Origin: Adenophora triphylla var. japonica
Lineage: Eukaryota > Streptophyta > Magnoliopsida > Asterales > Campanulaceae
Length of the DNA: 64,000 nt
NCBI GenBank assembly: GCA_022495995.1
Contig: JAFEMH010000736.1
Span: forward strand, 186,001 to 250,000
Reading direction: 5' to 3'
Position 1 is the stretch's first letter; every line of letters starts with the position of its first letter. Below the pieces are notes generated by a model. That model ran no database searches. It was given only the letters and a program-made list of their open reading frames with translations, and was not told the origin of the DNA. Below, piece after piece: positions 11,653 through 22,004 of the stretch. Both the position numbers and the translations under genes were made by a program.

Positions 11653-12431
11653 TGAATGTGCGCTCGCCCAAAAAAAATGTAATTTCCGGTTTAAATGAAA
11701 AGAAGGAGTCGCCACGCCGTTTTAAGAGGAAACATTGAAAACCTTTTGTTTAGAGAGAAAACATGAGTTCGGAGGTCAGGTTACGTGTTGGGAAGAACCG
11801 AGAGTTCACCCAACACGCCTCGTCCATAGACGAGTCTTTCAATCAGAAACATCTAAGTAAATCCAAAGTGTGTGCAAATATTGATAATAAACAAAGTATG
11901 ATAAAATGCATATTATTAATTATGGAACGAGAATTACATATTGTGAGCCCATTATTTAGGGAGGCCACATCCCTGATACAAATAATCTAAAACAGATTAC
12001 AAAGGAAAAAGGGTCTCTGCAGATGGGTCATGTATGTCGCATGACACATCGCACCAAAGGACCATACATGTGTCGCGTGACACAGATCACTTGGAGACGA
12101 AGGTGTCGCGTGACACATATGAGCCATCTGCGAAACTTAACAAGATGAACACGAGAATCAATGTAAGCTATACGAGATCTAATCAATTAGGCTGAATTAC
12201 GAATGGAAAACAGAAACGAAACTAAATCAACCCAGGGAGTGTGGATATGGGTAGATCCACACCCCCTTGGGGTTCAAACACCAAGTTCAATCAAATAATC
12301 AACAATATAAGCTCAATTGCACGAATTACTCAATTTAAACAGAGAGATTGCGATTGGGATTCAGTAATCTAGATAGCTAGGATCTGATTACTGAATCCAA
12401 ACAAAATTAAATGCTAGAATTAATAGAAATT

Positions 12432-12500
<69 letters not shown>

Positions 12501-13106
12501 AGGGAATCGTTACCCTTGATGGTTCCACGAATTCTATATCTAGTTAGATATAGAACCCTTGAATTCTTCACCTCTGATCTGGAAGGATTAAGGCAAGGGG
12601 CTCAATTGGTGTGGCTTGAGAATTGGGTTTGGAAGGGAGGAATTGGGTAGGTTGAAGGTAGGAGAGAGAGAGGTTTGTGTTTGGAGAGATTCATTACACT
12701 GCAAATCCTGCAGAGTAACAGTATGCTAAAGTTGGAATCCATTTATGAGAGGGGGAGGGTCTTATTTATAGGCTACAGTTGGCTGCCTTAGTGTGTCGCA
12801 CGACCTTACGCGTCCTCTTTCCATGCCTCAAGCTGTCGCGTGACACAAGGTGGCTCAACCGCTTTTGGCGCCAAAAACCAGTTTCTGGAACATTCCGGGA
12901 AAATACCCAAAAAGTCCAACAGGTTTTATTCCCAAGGGGTCCTTTGGCATGAATAATGTACCAAAAGGTACTTCCTTCGCGGGAAACTCATGAAACGTTT
13001 CCGGAAGTCTCGGGACAGGCCGGGAATTTACCAAAATGCCCCTAAATGCAATTTTATTATATTAAAATGCATCTAAAAGGTTGCGAATTGGATTGGCGTA
13101 CTTACA
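11653..13106 (-). repeat. E2 3' LTR (1454 bp)
   Basis: It is the second LTR copy, longer mainly because its (GA)n run is longer. The TGTCGCGTGACA-type words lie at 12035-12046, 12071-12082, 12104-12115, 12794-12805 and 12834-12845. A TATA-like word (minus) is at 12761-12770. Confidence 0.92.
12434..12498. repeat. (GA)n microsatellite in the E2 3' LTR
   Basis: About 65 bp of almost pure GA. The equivalent site in the 5' LTR (26884-26907) has only about 24 bp, so the tract changed length after insertion. Confidence 0.95.
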
Positions 13107-13120
13107 GAGCCCCTCGGCAA
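13107..13120 (-). promoter_or_regulatory. Polypurine tract of E2
   Basis: On the minus strand GCCGAGGGGCTC ends directly at the LTR start TGTAAG. Confidence 0.75.
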
Positions 13121-13249
13121 CGTCACTTTTGGAAAAAGTGGGGTTGTCGATAAAATAAGACCCAATCCCAATGAGCATCAAGGGATAAGGTGAAGGGCTA
13201 GAAGGGTAAAAAAGGGGAAAGATGGCTGGACCTTTCTGAGAAAGGATTC

Positions 13250-13289
13250 CTACGTATCCCTTGAACAAGGGAATCAAGCCAAATCGTAG
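13250..13289 (+). other. Conserved stem-loop motif A of E2 (before the PPT)
   Basis: Outer CTACG (13250-13254) and CGTAG (13285-13289) enclose a perfect inner stem TCCCTTG/CAAGGGA (13257-13263 and 13266-13272) with loop AA. It is followed by GTTCGG, as GTTCG follows in every copy. Confidence 0.8.
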
Positions 13290-13409
13290 TTCGGAATTAC
13301 CAAAATTAAATTCATAAGCCAGAAAGGGGTAGAGATGTATCTTCATACCTTTGCTGTGCTTACCTGTTTTTTTCCTGTGGGATCGGGTAGTTGCTTTCTT
13401 TCTCACCAG

Positions 13410-13957
13410 GTTGTAGCCGCCGGAGGGTCTCATGCTGCAACTGGTACTTTTGCGAGTAGCTGCCGGGGGGTCTCATGCTATCGCTGTTGACGAGTTGTAG
13501 CTGCCGGAGGGTCTCATGCTGCAACGGGTCTTCTGTGGATGCCAGGGGTCTCATACCACTTCTCTCATGCAGGGTAGTTGCCGGAGGGTCTCACACTACT
13601 GCTGCTTCTCTTCGTGGATGCCGGAGGGTCTCATACCACTTCTTCTTCTTCTTTGCTGGGGATGAGTATAGCTGCCGGGGGTCTCATGCTATCTCTTTTC
13701 TGCTCTGTTGGGGATACATGTAGCTGCCAAGGGTCTCACGCTACTTCTTCTGCTCTGCTCTTTGTTGCTGCTAAGTATAGCTGCCAGGGGACTCACGCTA
13801 TCTCCACTTTCTGTTCTGTTCTGATAAGTATAGCTGCCAGGGGACTCACGCTATCTCCGTTTTTCTGTTCTTTGCTGATCTTTGTGGATGCCAAAGGGAC
13901 TCATACCACTTCTGCTTTTGTTGTTGATGAATGTAGCTGCCAAGGGGTCTCACGCTA
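13410..13957. repeat. Tandem array of twelve stem-loops with compensating arm changes
   Basis: Each unit of 34-57 bp has a nearly fixed core GCC-(G/A-rich)-GGGTCTCA or GGGACTCA flanked by short arms. Arm pairs: GTTGTAGC/GCTGCAAC (13410, 13494), GTAGC/GCTAT (13456), GTGG/CCAC (13535, 13614, 13884), GTAGT/ACTAC (13574), ATAGC/GCTAT (13668, 13777, 13830), GTAGC/GCTAC (13720) and TAGC/GCTA (13933). When one arm changes the other changes to match, allowing G-U pairs. Between units are T/C-rich spacers. The array is between motif A and the cargo pseudogene. The role is unknown; pairing could act in RNA of either strand. Confidence 0.85.
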
Positions 13958-13960
13958 ATT

Positions 13961-14738
13961 CTTTGTTACTGTTTTTTTCTGTTGGACGGTCTTTGCTTGA
14001 TTGCCGCTTTTCTTTGGTGTCCTTAGCTTTTCTTGGGCAGCTGGGGACTCTGCTTCTTTCTTGTGCCTCGATGCTATTGGTTTCTGGAAATTTGTTCGTC
14101 AATCCGGGAATTCTGTTTTCCGGGGGATTGGTTTCTTTTCGTGGGGCTGTTTGTTTTGTTGAGCTCTTCTTGGGGCTGTCATAGATGCACGTGCCATTTT
14201 TGCTTTGTTCTTCCTTTTTCTTCTCCAGTTTGGTCGGAGGGCCAGTCTTCGGGACTCAATTGATTATTGTACCTGCGGGGGTAAAACAACATATGCCAGC
14301 GCTACGCCTAAACAAGCCTATCTTGTTAGCAAAGATTAATATATGTTAGCTTGGTTTGTGCGAGTCTGTCTGTCCTGGGAAAGCGAACGCCATTATTGGG
14401 TTAAAGGTTGGCTTTGTCGGGTTTATATATGGGGTTTTGGGGTTGTTTCGGACAGGTGTGTATAGTAGGGGTCCTCTCCCGTGTATTTTCAGGGGTATGT
14501 GTATGAGGGTAAGGGGTGTGTTATGGCAACGGCGAGTCGGAAAATGCTCTGGGGTAACCACTGCAGGCTTTTCCACACTGTCTGTCATCAGCCAAAGTAT
14601 GTCGCCCGACATGTTATGTCTGTTATGTCTGTTCTGTCGCACGACTGAGGGAGGCTCACAACAGGCCCTTCAAAAGTCGGTCTAGGCTTCATTCTGCAGT
14701 CACTGTCTTCTTAGCAGGGAAAACCCGGCAGCCTTTAC
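13961..14738. other. Spacer between stem-loop array and cargo pseudogene
   Basis: I recognise no gene. A perfect short inverted repeat ATGTCG-CC-CGACAT lies at 14599-14612 and TGTCGCACGAC near 14636, related to the inverted words of the E2 LTR. The plus-strand open stretches here have no recognised domain. It may be the 5' region of the antisense cargo. Confidence 0.45.
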
Positions 14739-16330
14739 TTGGCAGATAAGCGATTTCTTTGGTCAAGACTGTTGCTTTTGGCTAAAATGGAACATCATAG
14801 CAAAGAGGTTGCTTCCCGGGAGTGTCAATTTCATCGGGACTTCATCGAAATTTGGGGATTTCATCTGAGGCAACATAGAAATATTATCGATAAGCGGTAC
14901 AGTATGCCTTGCATTTGGTCCTTGAAAGATTGGAAGATCGACTGGGATTTGCTTCGGGCTGCATCCTGCTTCTGGGATTCCGAGCGCCATGTATTCTCTT
15001 TGTCATACAATCATCTGACCCCAACTAAGGAAGACTTTAGGGCGTTGACAGGCTTGGGTAAGGCGGCTACTGTAGCATTCCCCCGAGACAGTCGGGCCGA
15101 TTGATGAGCGCTATCTGGACTTCTTATCTCTCGCTCGCGGATCGTGCACCGCCATGATTCTCGGGGGTGACGGGTCCATAGATTTGACTCGGATGGCTAG
15201 GTTGCGTCTCGTCCCGTCCCCGAGCCGTTTGACCTTTCTACCTCTCTGGATATGTTCATGCCGTTCACACCGCGCCTTACTATTTCTCGCGGATATGCCG
15301 GGGTCTCGCTCAAGCACTTTGTTGGAGATTGTTAGGCAAATGAGGGTGACCGGGTATAGATTCTCGTCAAATTCGTTCGGCCAAGGGGAGATGGATGTTG
15401 TACCACCGTTGGCTGGCCGAGATTTATCACTGTATTGACAAAGCAGGGGGATCAGACTTCATGGGAGCAGTGTTCTGAGCCTTACTATCTCTCGTGGTTC
15501 TTCGAGAGGTTACGCTGATCGGACCATTACTGCAGGTCGGACGGCAATGCCCCGGGTGACTCGGCCACGCAGCCGGTGAGGGACGAGGTTGCCGATAGTT
15601 GGCATATGAGGTTGTCACGGTACGAGACCACCGATCTGAGCTTTTGATTCCCGCCCGGAATATACGTACCATAAGAGATATTCAGATGGATCAAGCAGTA
15701 GTCCGGTTGCCTGGTTTGCATGTATCCTCTTTCTGTGTCCCATCAGCACGGTGAGCAGACAAGATAGGTACCCTCGCAGATCATCCGAGCTTTGAGGGAG
15801 AGACCGGTGACCGATACTATTCCGATGTCCATGACCGAGCCCCATGCTATACGCTTTTTCAAGCAGATCTTTTCTCGGAGGGCTTTCTTCCCACTCGTGT
15901 GCTCCTTCGGCGCCTAGAGGATTTACATTTCGACCACGTAGTATCTCGGATTGGTATGAGGAGCATCGTGGTTCTGTGCAGCTAGCTATAGAGACTCGCC
16001 GCCGGGAATACTTAGGAGCGAGACTCTCCGTCAGAGAACTCTCGAGATATAGAGGCACGAGGAAACCTGCACAATGTCACCGGCAATGCTGGCGACGATT
16101 ATGAGAGACAAGAGATCCTGAGGGCTGCTTTGAGAAATGATCCGTAGATGAGAGCTCGCAGAGAGGCGTTGCGGCAAGAGAGGATTGCTAGGGCCGCCTT
16201 GAGGGAGACTGGTCTGATTGAACCGCCGGTGCGAGTTATTCCTGAATTGGGACGGGCTCAAACTGACTTATTTGATATTCCTAAGCCAAAGACCTCCCGG
16301 GGACCGAGAAAGAGGTAGGATAGAGGAGCA
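14739..16330 (+). pseudogene. Antisense cargo pseudogene of E2, DUF7745/plant-mobile-domain-like
   Basis: On the plus strand, antisense to pol, the frame 14739-15104 encodes the family signature (DWDLLRAASCFWDSERHVFS and TKEDFRALTGLG), the same words as in the E3 pseudogene. A frame change near 15100 leads to ILGGDGSIDLTRMARLRL (15154-15438), and later fragments include SDWYEEHRGSVQ near 15950 and a charged Arg-rich C-terminus to about 16330. Multiple stops mean it is not functional. The function of the family is unknown to me. Presence of homologous cargo at the same position in two Tat elements points to ancestral capture, not chance insertion. Confidence 0.72.
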
Positions 16331-16659
16331 AATTCGGGAGCGGGGACGAGCCTCTAGACACACATTTTCCTTTTATTTTGAGAGACTCGAGACTCTTTTT
16401 GCTTTATGTTTTGAGAGTAGGAATTATCTCGTATGGAAACCGAGTACCCTTTGATTACTTAATGCATGTAATAGATGTTATCAATATTTTCTTTTATTCG
16501 TAATGCTTTTTTGAGTCAAAAGGTAGGCCGTGCTTGAACTCATCAACAAGAATATTAACTCGAAATGATCCTTTGAAAAGCCTTGGGACCGTAATCAAAA
16601 CGCATTTTGGTAGAAAGAGAGATTTTTGCAAAGAGCTTTAGACCGAACCACAAGTGGTT

Positions 16660-16715
16660 GCCTACGTTCCCCTTTTGTAAGAGAACTAAGGGGCTCAGTC
16701 TCCGTAGTTCGACTC
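16660..16715 (+). other. Conserved stem-loop motif B of E2 (after pol)
   Basis: CTACG (16662-16666) pairs with CGTAG (16703-16707), and inside it CCCCTT (16669-16674) with AAGGGG (16688-16693). The orientation is antisense to pol and same as the cargo pseudogene. The region 16331-16659 between cargo and motif shows no gene. Confidence 0.75.
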
Positions 16716-16968
16716 GATTGACTTTAGTGTTTAAGAAAGGGGAAGATAGAAGGGGAAATGGTGCAACCCTGTTTTTTACCTAGACCGCCCTCTTTTGGGT
16801 TTTCGCCTAGTTGGGTATATTCTTTAGCACCGGGCGCGTCCCTTATTTTTGCATGGACGCCTTTTGAGAGGTTTTCGCCTCATCTCGGGACAATTTTGTT
16901 GCGTCTTTATTTATCATCATATTTTTATATTTTTTTATATATATTTTTTTAGAGGGGAAAAGACTCGA

Positions 16969-18339
16969 TCATACAAAATACCTCCGCAACTTGTCGCTGT
17001 TGACGGGTGCGTAAATGGGTTGCCATCCAAGTCCGATAGCCGCATAGCTCCTCCGGGAGAATACTTTCTTTACTATAAACGGTCCAACCCAAATGGGTGC
17101 CCACTTGCCCAACGCACCGCTTCGATTTGGGGGCTTCATCTTAAGGACCAGATCACCAGCTTTGATATCCCTGGGCCTTACTTTCTTATCAAAAGCACGG
17201 GCCATTCTTCTCTGGTATGCCCTGTTATGCTCCATGGCTTTTAGTCTTCGTTCATCTAGCAGAGCCAGCTCATTATATCGACTTTGGAGCCATTCGATCT
17301 CGTTCACCTCATTTTCGAGCAAAACCCTGAGGGAAGGAATCTCTAACTCAATGGGCATGACGGCCTCCATTCCGTAGGTCAGAGCGTATGGGGTTGCGCC
17401 GATGGCGCTCGGATTGAAGTGCGATAGCCTCATAATGCTAAATGCAGCCTTTTCTCGGCCAATCTCGTCCTCGCTCGGCCATCTTCTTTATGATTCTCTC
17501 CAAATTCTTATTGGCACTTCAAACGCCGTTTGTCCGTGGCCCGTATGGTGAAGATTTGTGGCGTTTGACTCGGTATTCAAGTGAGCAACCGATCGCTTTC
17601 TCCTCAAAATGGGTTCCATTGTCGAAATAATCTCGTTTGGGACTCCATAGCGACGTAAAATCTGCTCTTTTATGAATAGGGCAACTTTCTTGGCGGTGAG
17701 CACTTTATAAGACGCAGCCTTCTACCCATTTTGTGAAGTAATCCACGGCCACTAATACAAATGCATGCCCATTGCTCCCAAAGGAGAAATCTTCCCAATG
17801 ACATCAATACCCCATGTTGCGAAAGGCCACTGAGTTGTCATACAAGATAAGTCGTGAGGAGGGATGTGGTTCGATTGGAGAATCGCTGCATTTATCACAA
17901 GTCCGCACAAAATGGATGCACCGTCTCCATAGTGATCCAGAAGTAACCCAAATCTGATGATGCTATGCATGAGAGATCGAGCGTTCATATGAGGTCCGCA
18001 GCACCGTTGTGAACGTCTTCCATTACTCTTTGAGCCTTTTCTTTACCGATACAGAGTAGGAGCGGGCAACCTTCCCTTTTCTTCCATAATTCATTGCCGA
18101 GTATGACATATTGTCTTGCCGATGTCTCTTTAGGGCCTGCAAGCTCTTGGCATGTACTCTTTTTGAATCTCCTTCTTGGTCCACAGAAAGGATGCTTCCC
18201 CATACTTGAGGTATTGAAAGATCCGATTGTACCACGGTTCACCGACAGCCTCGATCTCAATCTCACAACAATATGCAGGATTTTCTCTTCTACCGACCCC
18301 GAATGGCTTGATTGTTTTACCTTCCGGGATTTCCACCAA
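16969..18339 (-). pseudogene. E2 integrase, heavily decayed
   Basis: The N-terminal part is seen at 18266-17985 (QYVILGNELWKKREGCPLLL). The zinc-binding and catalytic core between about 17985 and 17440 is cut by many stops and frame changes. The C-terminal part is open at 17433-16969: FNPSAIGATPYALTYGMEAV, then GDLVLKMKPPN and KLRRYFV at the end. Integrase inserts the cDNA. The stop at 16969 is the end of pol. Confidence 0.82.
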
Positions 18340-18714
18340 AGAGGCTAAGGTAGCCAGAGCATCCGCGAATCTGTTCTTGTCTCGCGGTAAGAACTGGAAT
18401 GATACTTCCTTGAATTGGCCGACGAGTTCTGCGATGTAAGCATGGTACTTCTGGAGGCATGGGTCTATAATTTTCCATTTGTTGGCGGCCTGGTTGATTA
18501 TCAATTGGGAATCACCGAACACTTCCAATTCTTCCACATGTCGCTCAAGGGCAGCTTCTAGACCGGCTATGCAAGCTTCGTACTCGGCTGCATTGTTAGT
18601 AACCGAGAAATTCAACTTGATTGCTATGGGAGTATGCATGTCGTTTGGGTCTATTAAAACCATCCCAATGCCATTTCCTTTCTTGTTAGCTGCTCCATCA
18701 AAGAATAACTGCCA
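18340..18714 (-). pseudogene. E2 second, archaeal-type RNase H
   Basis: Residues about 196-320 of the same open stretch form a complete extra RNase H: FFDGAANKKGNG (Asp 201), TNNAAEYEA (Glu 239/241), VFGDSQLII (Asp 263) and FADALATLAS (Asp 313). All four acidic positions are kept. This extra domain is the established hallmark of Tat/Ogre elements and probably does most of the RNA removal. The same frame continues towards integrase without a stop until 18130. Confidence 0.9.
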
Positions 18715-18804
18715 CTTGTTTCCGCTTTCTATAGCGAGGATCCCTTCATCTGGAAACTGGAGATCCGGCCCTTGATCTTCTGTACTGGGGAATTTAGCCA
18801 ACTG

Positions 18805-19299
18805 GTCTGCTAATGCCTGTCCTTTTATTGATTTACGGATCACATATTTGATGTCGAACTCTGCCAAGAAGAAAGTCCATTTTGCCAACCTGAATGAGAT
18901 GTTTCCTCTGTCACCTTGGAATAGATATCTGATTGGGTCCATCTTGGAGACTAAGTGTACGGTGTGGGATAGCATATAGTGTTTTAGCTTTCCGACCACC
19001 CATACCAAAGCTGCGCAAGTTTTCTCGAGGGCAGAGTAATTCACTTCACTCCCTTGGAATTTACGGCTGACGAAATAAATGGCATTCTCAATCTTTGAAT
19101 CCTTCTTTTCTTGTGCTAGCATAGCCCCAGTGGCTGTGTCTGTAACTGTCAGATATAGAAGTAAAGGCTTGTCTCCGTGAGGTGGGCAGAGAATAGGAGG
19201 ATTGACTAGATAGGCTTTGATCCTCTCAAAAGCTAGCTGGCATTCCTCGTTCCAAACCACTTCCTGGTTCTTCTTTAGCAAACTTGAAGATCGGCTCAC
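18805..19299 (-). pseudogene. E2 first RNase H
   Basis: Within the open stretch 19299-18130, residues about 45-165 form the RT-linked RNase H: LLLYLTVTDTATGAML, YSALEKTCAALVW, then KSIKGQALADQLAKF. The first catalytic position reads T-V-T-D rather than the usual S-x-x-A pattern and may be weakly active, as often seen where a second RNase H has taken over. Confidence 0.8.
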
Positions 19300-19308
19300 A
19301 TATGGTGG

Positions 19309-20450
19309 TCAATTGGTTGAGGAACCCGCCGATGTATTGCAGCGACCCATGAATCCTTTTACTTCGTAGACGGTTACGGGTAGCTTCATTTCAATGATTG
19401 CCTTAACCTTCCTGGGATCTATTTCAATGCCGCGCTCGGTGACCATGTATCCCAGAACTTTGCCTCGAATAACCCCAAATGTACACTTGGCTGGGTTCAG
19501 TCTCATGGAGTGCTCTCGGAGTCTGTTAAAGAATTTCCTCAAATCAATGAAGTGCTGTCCGTCTGACCCTTTCGAATGAATAATCATGTCATCTACATAC
19601 ACTTCAATCTCTCTGTGGATCATGTCGTGGAAAAGGGTAGTGATGCTCTTTGATAAGTAGCCCCGACATTCTTCAAACCAAATGGCATTATTGTGTAACA
19701 ATAAGTACCCCACGGAGTTGTAAATGCCGTCTTGTCTTGATCCTCTTCAGCCATCTTAATCTGGTTGTAACCCGCAAAACCATCAACGAAAGACTTGACC
19801 TCAAAGTTCGCGGTTGCATCCACTAGCATATCAATGTTGGGCAAGGGGAAGTCATCTTTAGGACTAGCCTTATTGAGGTCTCGGAAATCCACGCAGACTC
19901 GAACCTTTCCATTTGCTTTGGTGACTGTTACAATGTTTGCCAACCAAGTTGGATATTCAATTACTTTGATGAAGCCTACCCGTAGGAGCTTTTCAATTCC
20001 TTCTTTCACTTGTAAGGACCATTCAGGTTTTATCCGCCTCAATTTCTGCTTGACTGGCTTAATTTCTGGATCCACAGGTATTCGGTGTTCCACAATAGAA
20101 GCATCCAGCCCCGGCATATCTTTGTAGGACCAAGCGAACACATCCATGAATTCTTTGAGCAACTCAATCAAAGCGACCCGCTCATCTCCGGAGAAGAAGC
20201 TACCAATCTGCGTTTCTTTGGATTCTTCAGCTGTTCCCAGGTGCACTGTTGTTAATACCTCATCGGCAGCTTGGGCCCGACTTTCCTTTTGTTCGCAAGC
20301 CTGTTTTGAATCTTTTTCTAAAAATTGTTCATCGATTAAGTCTGCATTATCTTCAATTGAATTAGGCTTAATTATTTTTAAATCTTGATGATTATTTTTT
20401 GTTAAGCATTCAATTGTTAGATTGGCAATCACGGGTACTCGAAAGATCAA
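19309..20450 (-). pseudogene. E2 reverse transcriptase (two frames)
   Basis: The first part (20450-19620) contains the RT entry and fingers (EHRIPVDPEIKPVKQKLRR, VCVDFRDLNKASPKDDFPLP) and the palm start. A frameshift near 19700 moves into 19713-19309, which carries the catalytic YVDDMI box and the thumb segment. The arrangement and wording are typical of the Tat clade. Upstream, an acidic stretch from about 20400 links it to protease. Confidence 0.87.
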
Positions 20451-21162
20451 CCACTTTATTCAAAGCAAAGGGGAATACAAGTGTTTACAACTCGAAGACG
20501 GTCTTCTCGTCGTGAGGACATTAGACCGGTCGAAGACTCAAATTCTATGACAAGAGACTCGGGAGACTGACTCAAGACATAGGGGATGAATTTAGACTTG
20601 GAGGGACAAGGACGAGGTTTGAGCCCTAGCTTTTCAATCATAGTCTCCCTGTCGGCGACCGGTCCCCGGAACGAAGTCCACTCCCCGCAACGGTCCTTCT
20701 CGCGGCGCCTCCAGCCTTGACTAGTTCCACAGCAGATTCTTTCTCGAATTCTAGCATAGCTACCACCTCACCGTCGAGGAAAAGTCAATCGATCATTCGG
20801 CTCCTTAGCACCATCTCTCATTTCGCCAAAGACGTACCGCTTCCTGTGCTCGATGCCCTCGCTCTTCAAACAAATCCGCCAACTCCCCATCAATATCTGC
20901 AGGTCGCACCGCGAATTTTACATATTGTGGGCTCATCCGTAACAAGCTTTTCAAACCGATTCTCATATTCGTGTCCCCGAAGTGGTAGCTGCTCTCGTAG
21001 GTGGCGGTCACACCTTGCCTTTTGGGCAAACTATCAAACATTTCTTTCACCGGATTCTTGCTATTGGCGAACCTCTCGGATCGTCTTCATTCTTCCTTCC
21101 GCCGGAATCGCCTTGGCTCAGACAAACAAACATATCCCCATCCTCTCCGACAAAGTGCTTAT
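20451..21162 (-). other. E2 protease-RT linker, degenerate
   Basis: No intact frame is present. Short minus-strand pieces (20805-21050, 20456-20641) are probably the decayed linker between protease and RT. I cannot assign a domain. Confidence 0.4.
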
Positions 21163-22004
21163 TCAGAGACCAACCGTACGGCGCATTTCGTGCTTCTTGT
21201 ACTTTCTACCGGCCGCCGAGGTCATCTTTTCTTTGAAAGCCTCGGTTTTGTCATACACCTTATCTTCCTTAGTCACAAAGATACCCTGCACCTTGCCTAT
21301 TTTTCTTAGGCTGGCCGGGCAAGACAAGCCTACACGGTCCCCGTTGGCGTTTTCCCACTCTGCACTGTGGATATAGCTCATACCTTTTAGCATTTTCAAC
21401 ACAGGAGGAATCTTGTCTGAAGATGTCGTCAAATCTATGGTATAGACTTGCCCCTTAGGCTTCTCAATTGTGAATCCGCTGAGCATTGGATTTTCTTGGT
21501 CGAGTTTGATCTCCATTACTGGTAAGGTATTTGCGCTGGTTTCTCCGATCGTAACACTATCACCATAGATGGTTGTCGGCACCCCTTCCGCACAAACTTT
21601 AAACATTGGTGAAGCGTGGAAGCTACGGCTCAATCTCGTGGATCCGTGGTCTACCCAATAATGCCGAGAATATAACAGAATGTCTATAACCCGAAACTCT
21701 ACCATCATCTCTTTACCTCCAAACATCGATTAAGGGAGACTATCCCCAACACTGCCCGGGACGTCGAATCATAAGCCTTTATGGTCTGGTTAGATGGTTT
21801 AAGGTTCTGCGCGTTGATGTCCAACATACTCATCATTTTGGCGGGGAGCACATTCATAGCTGACCCATTATCTATCAACACATGGGGAATCCGCCGTCCC
21901 TCCAGAGGCACCGTAATGTGTAAGGACTCGTTATGTTTCGCACCGTAAGCAGGCAAGTCAAGATCTCGTGAAAGTAATGATATTCCCATACCGAGCCGTT
22001 CCAA
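21163..22004 (-). pseudogene. E2 protease region
   Basis: The segment 22004-21705 carries the aspartic protease core HVLIDNGSAMNVLP; DNG instead of DSG/DTG is usual in Tat-lineage elements. It continues with a frame change near 21720 into 21726-21163 (protease C-terminal part and linker). The protease would release Gag and Pol products. Confidence 0.75.

Larger units (their letters stand above)
10352..11698 (+). pseudogene. E1 integrase, extending into the 3' LTR
   Basis: The zinc-binding HHCC region (HEGGLAGHFG then CRVCHVAK) is split by a TAA at 10535. The catalytic core follows from 10547: LDFVLGLPRT, SDRDVKF and HPQTDGQTE contain the DDE residues. The C-terminal part (GDLVWVHLRKERFPAGHFGK, then an acidic tail) runs across the LTR boundary at 11587 and finally reads into E2. 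Coding that enters the 3' LTR is a known trait of CRM elements and supports that placement. Confidence 0.87.

Noticed and set aside
11763..11990. 75-codon frame found again at 26214-26441
   Set aside because: Both lie in the two LTRs of E2; the conservation follows from LTR duplication and there is no recognised domain.
12411..12650. Frame with a long Arg-Glu repeat
   Set aside because: Produced by the (GA)n microsatellite.
13410..13957. Regularly spaced repeats resembling a CRISPR array
   Set aside because: This is plant retrotransposon DNA, repeat units are variable with uneven spacing, and there are no spacers of fixed length or cas genes.
13475..14263. Plus-strand frames over the stem-loop array and spacer
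   Set aside because: Repetitive translation of the tandem units; stems vary in ways that do not keep a protein sequence.
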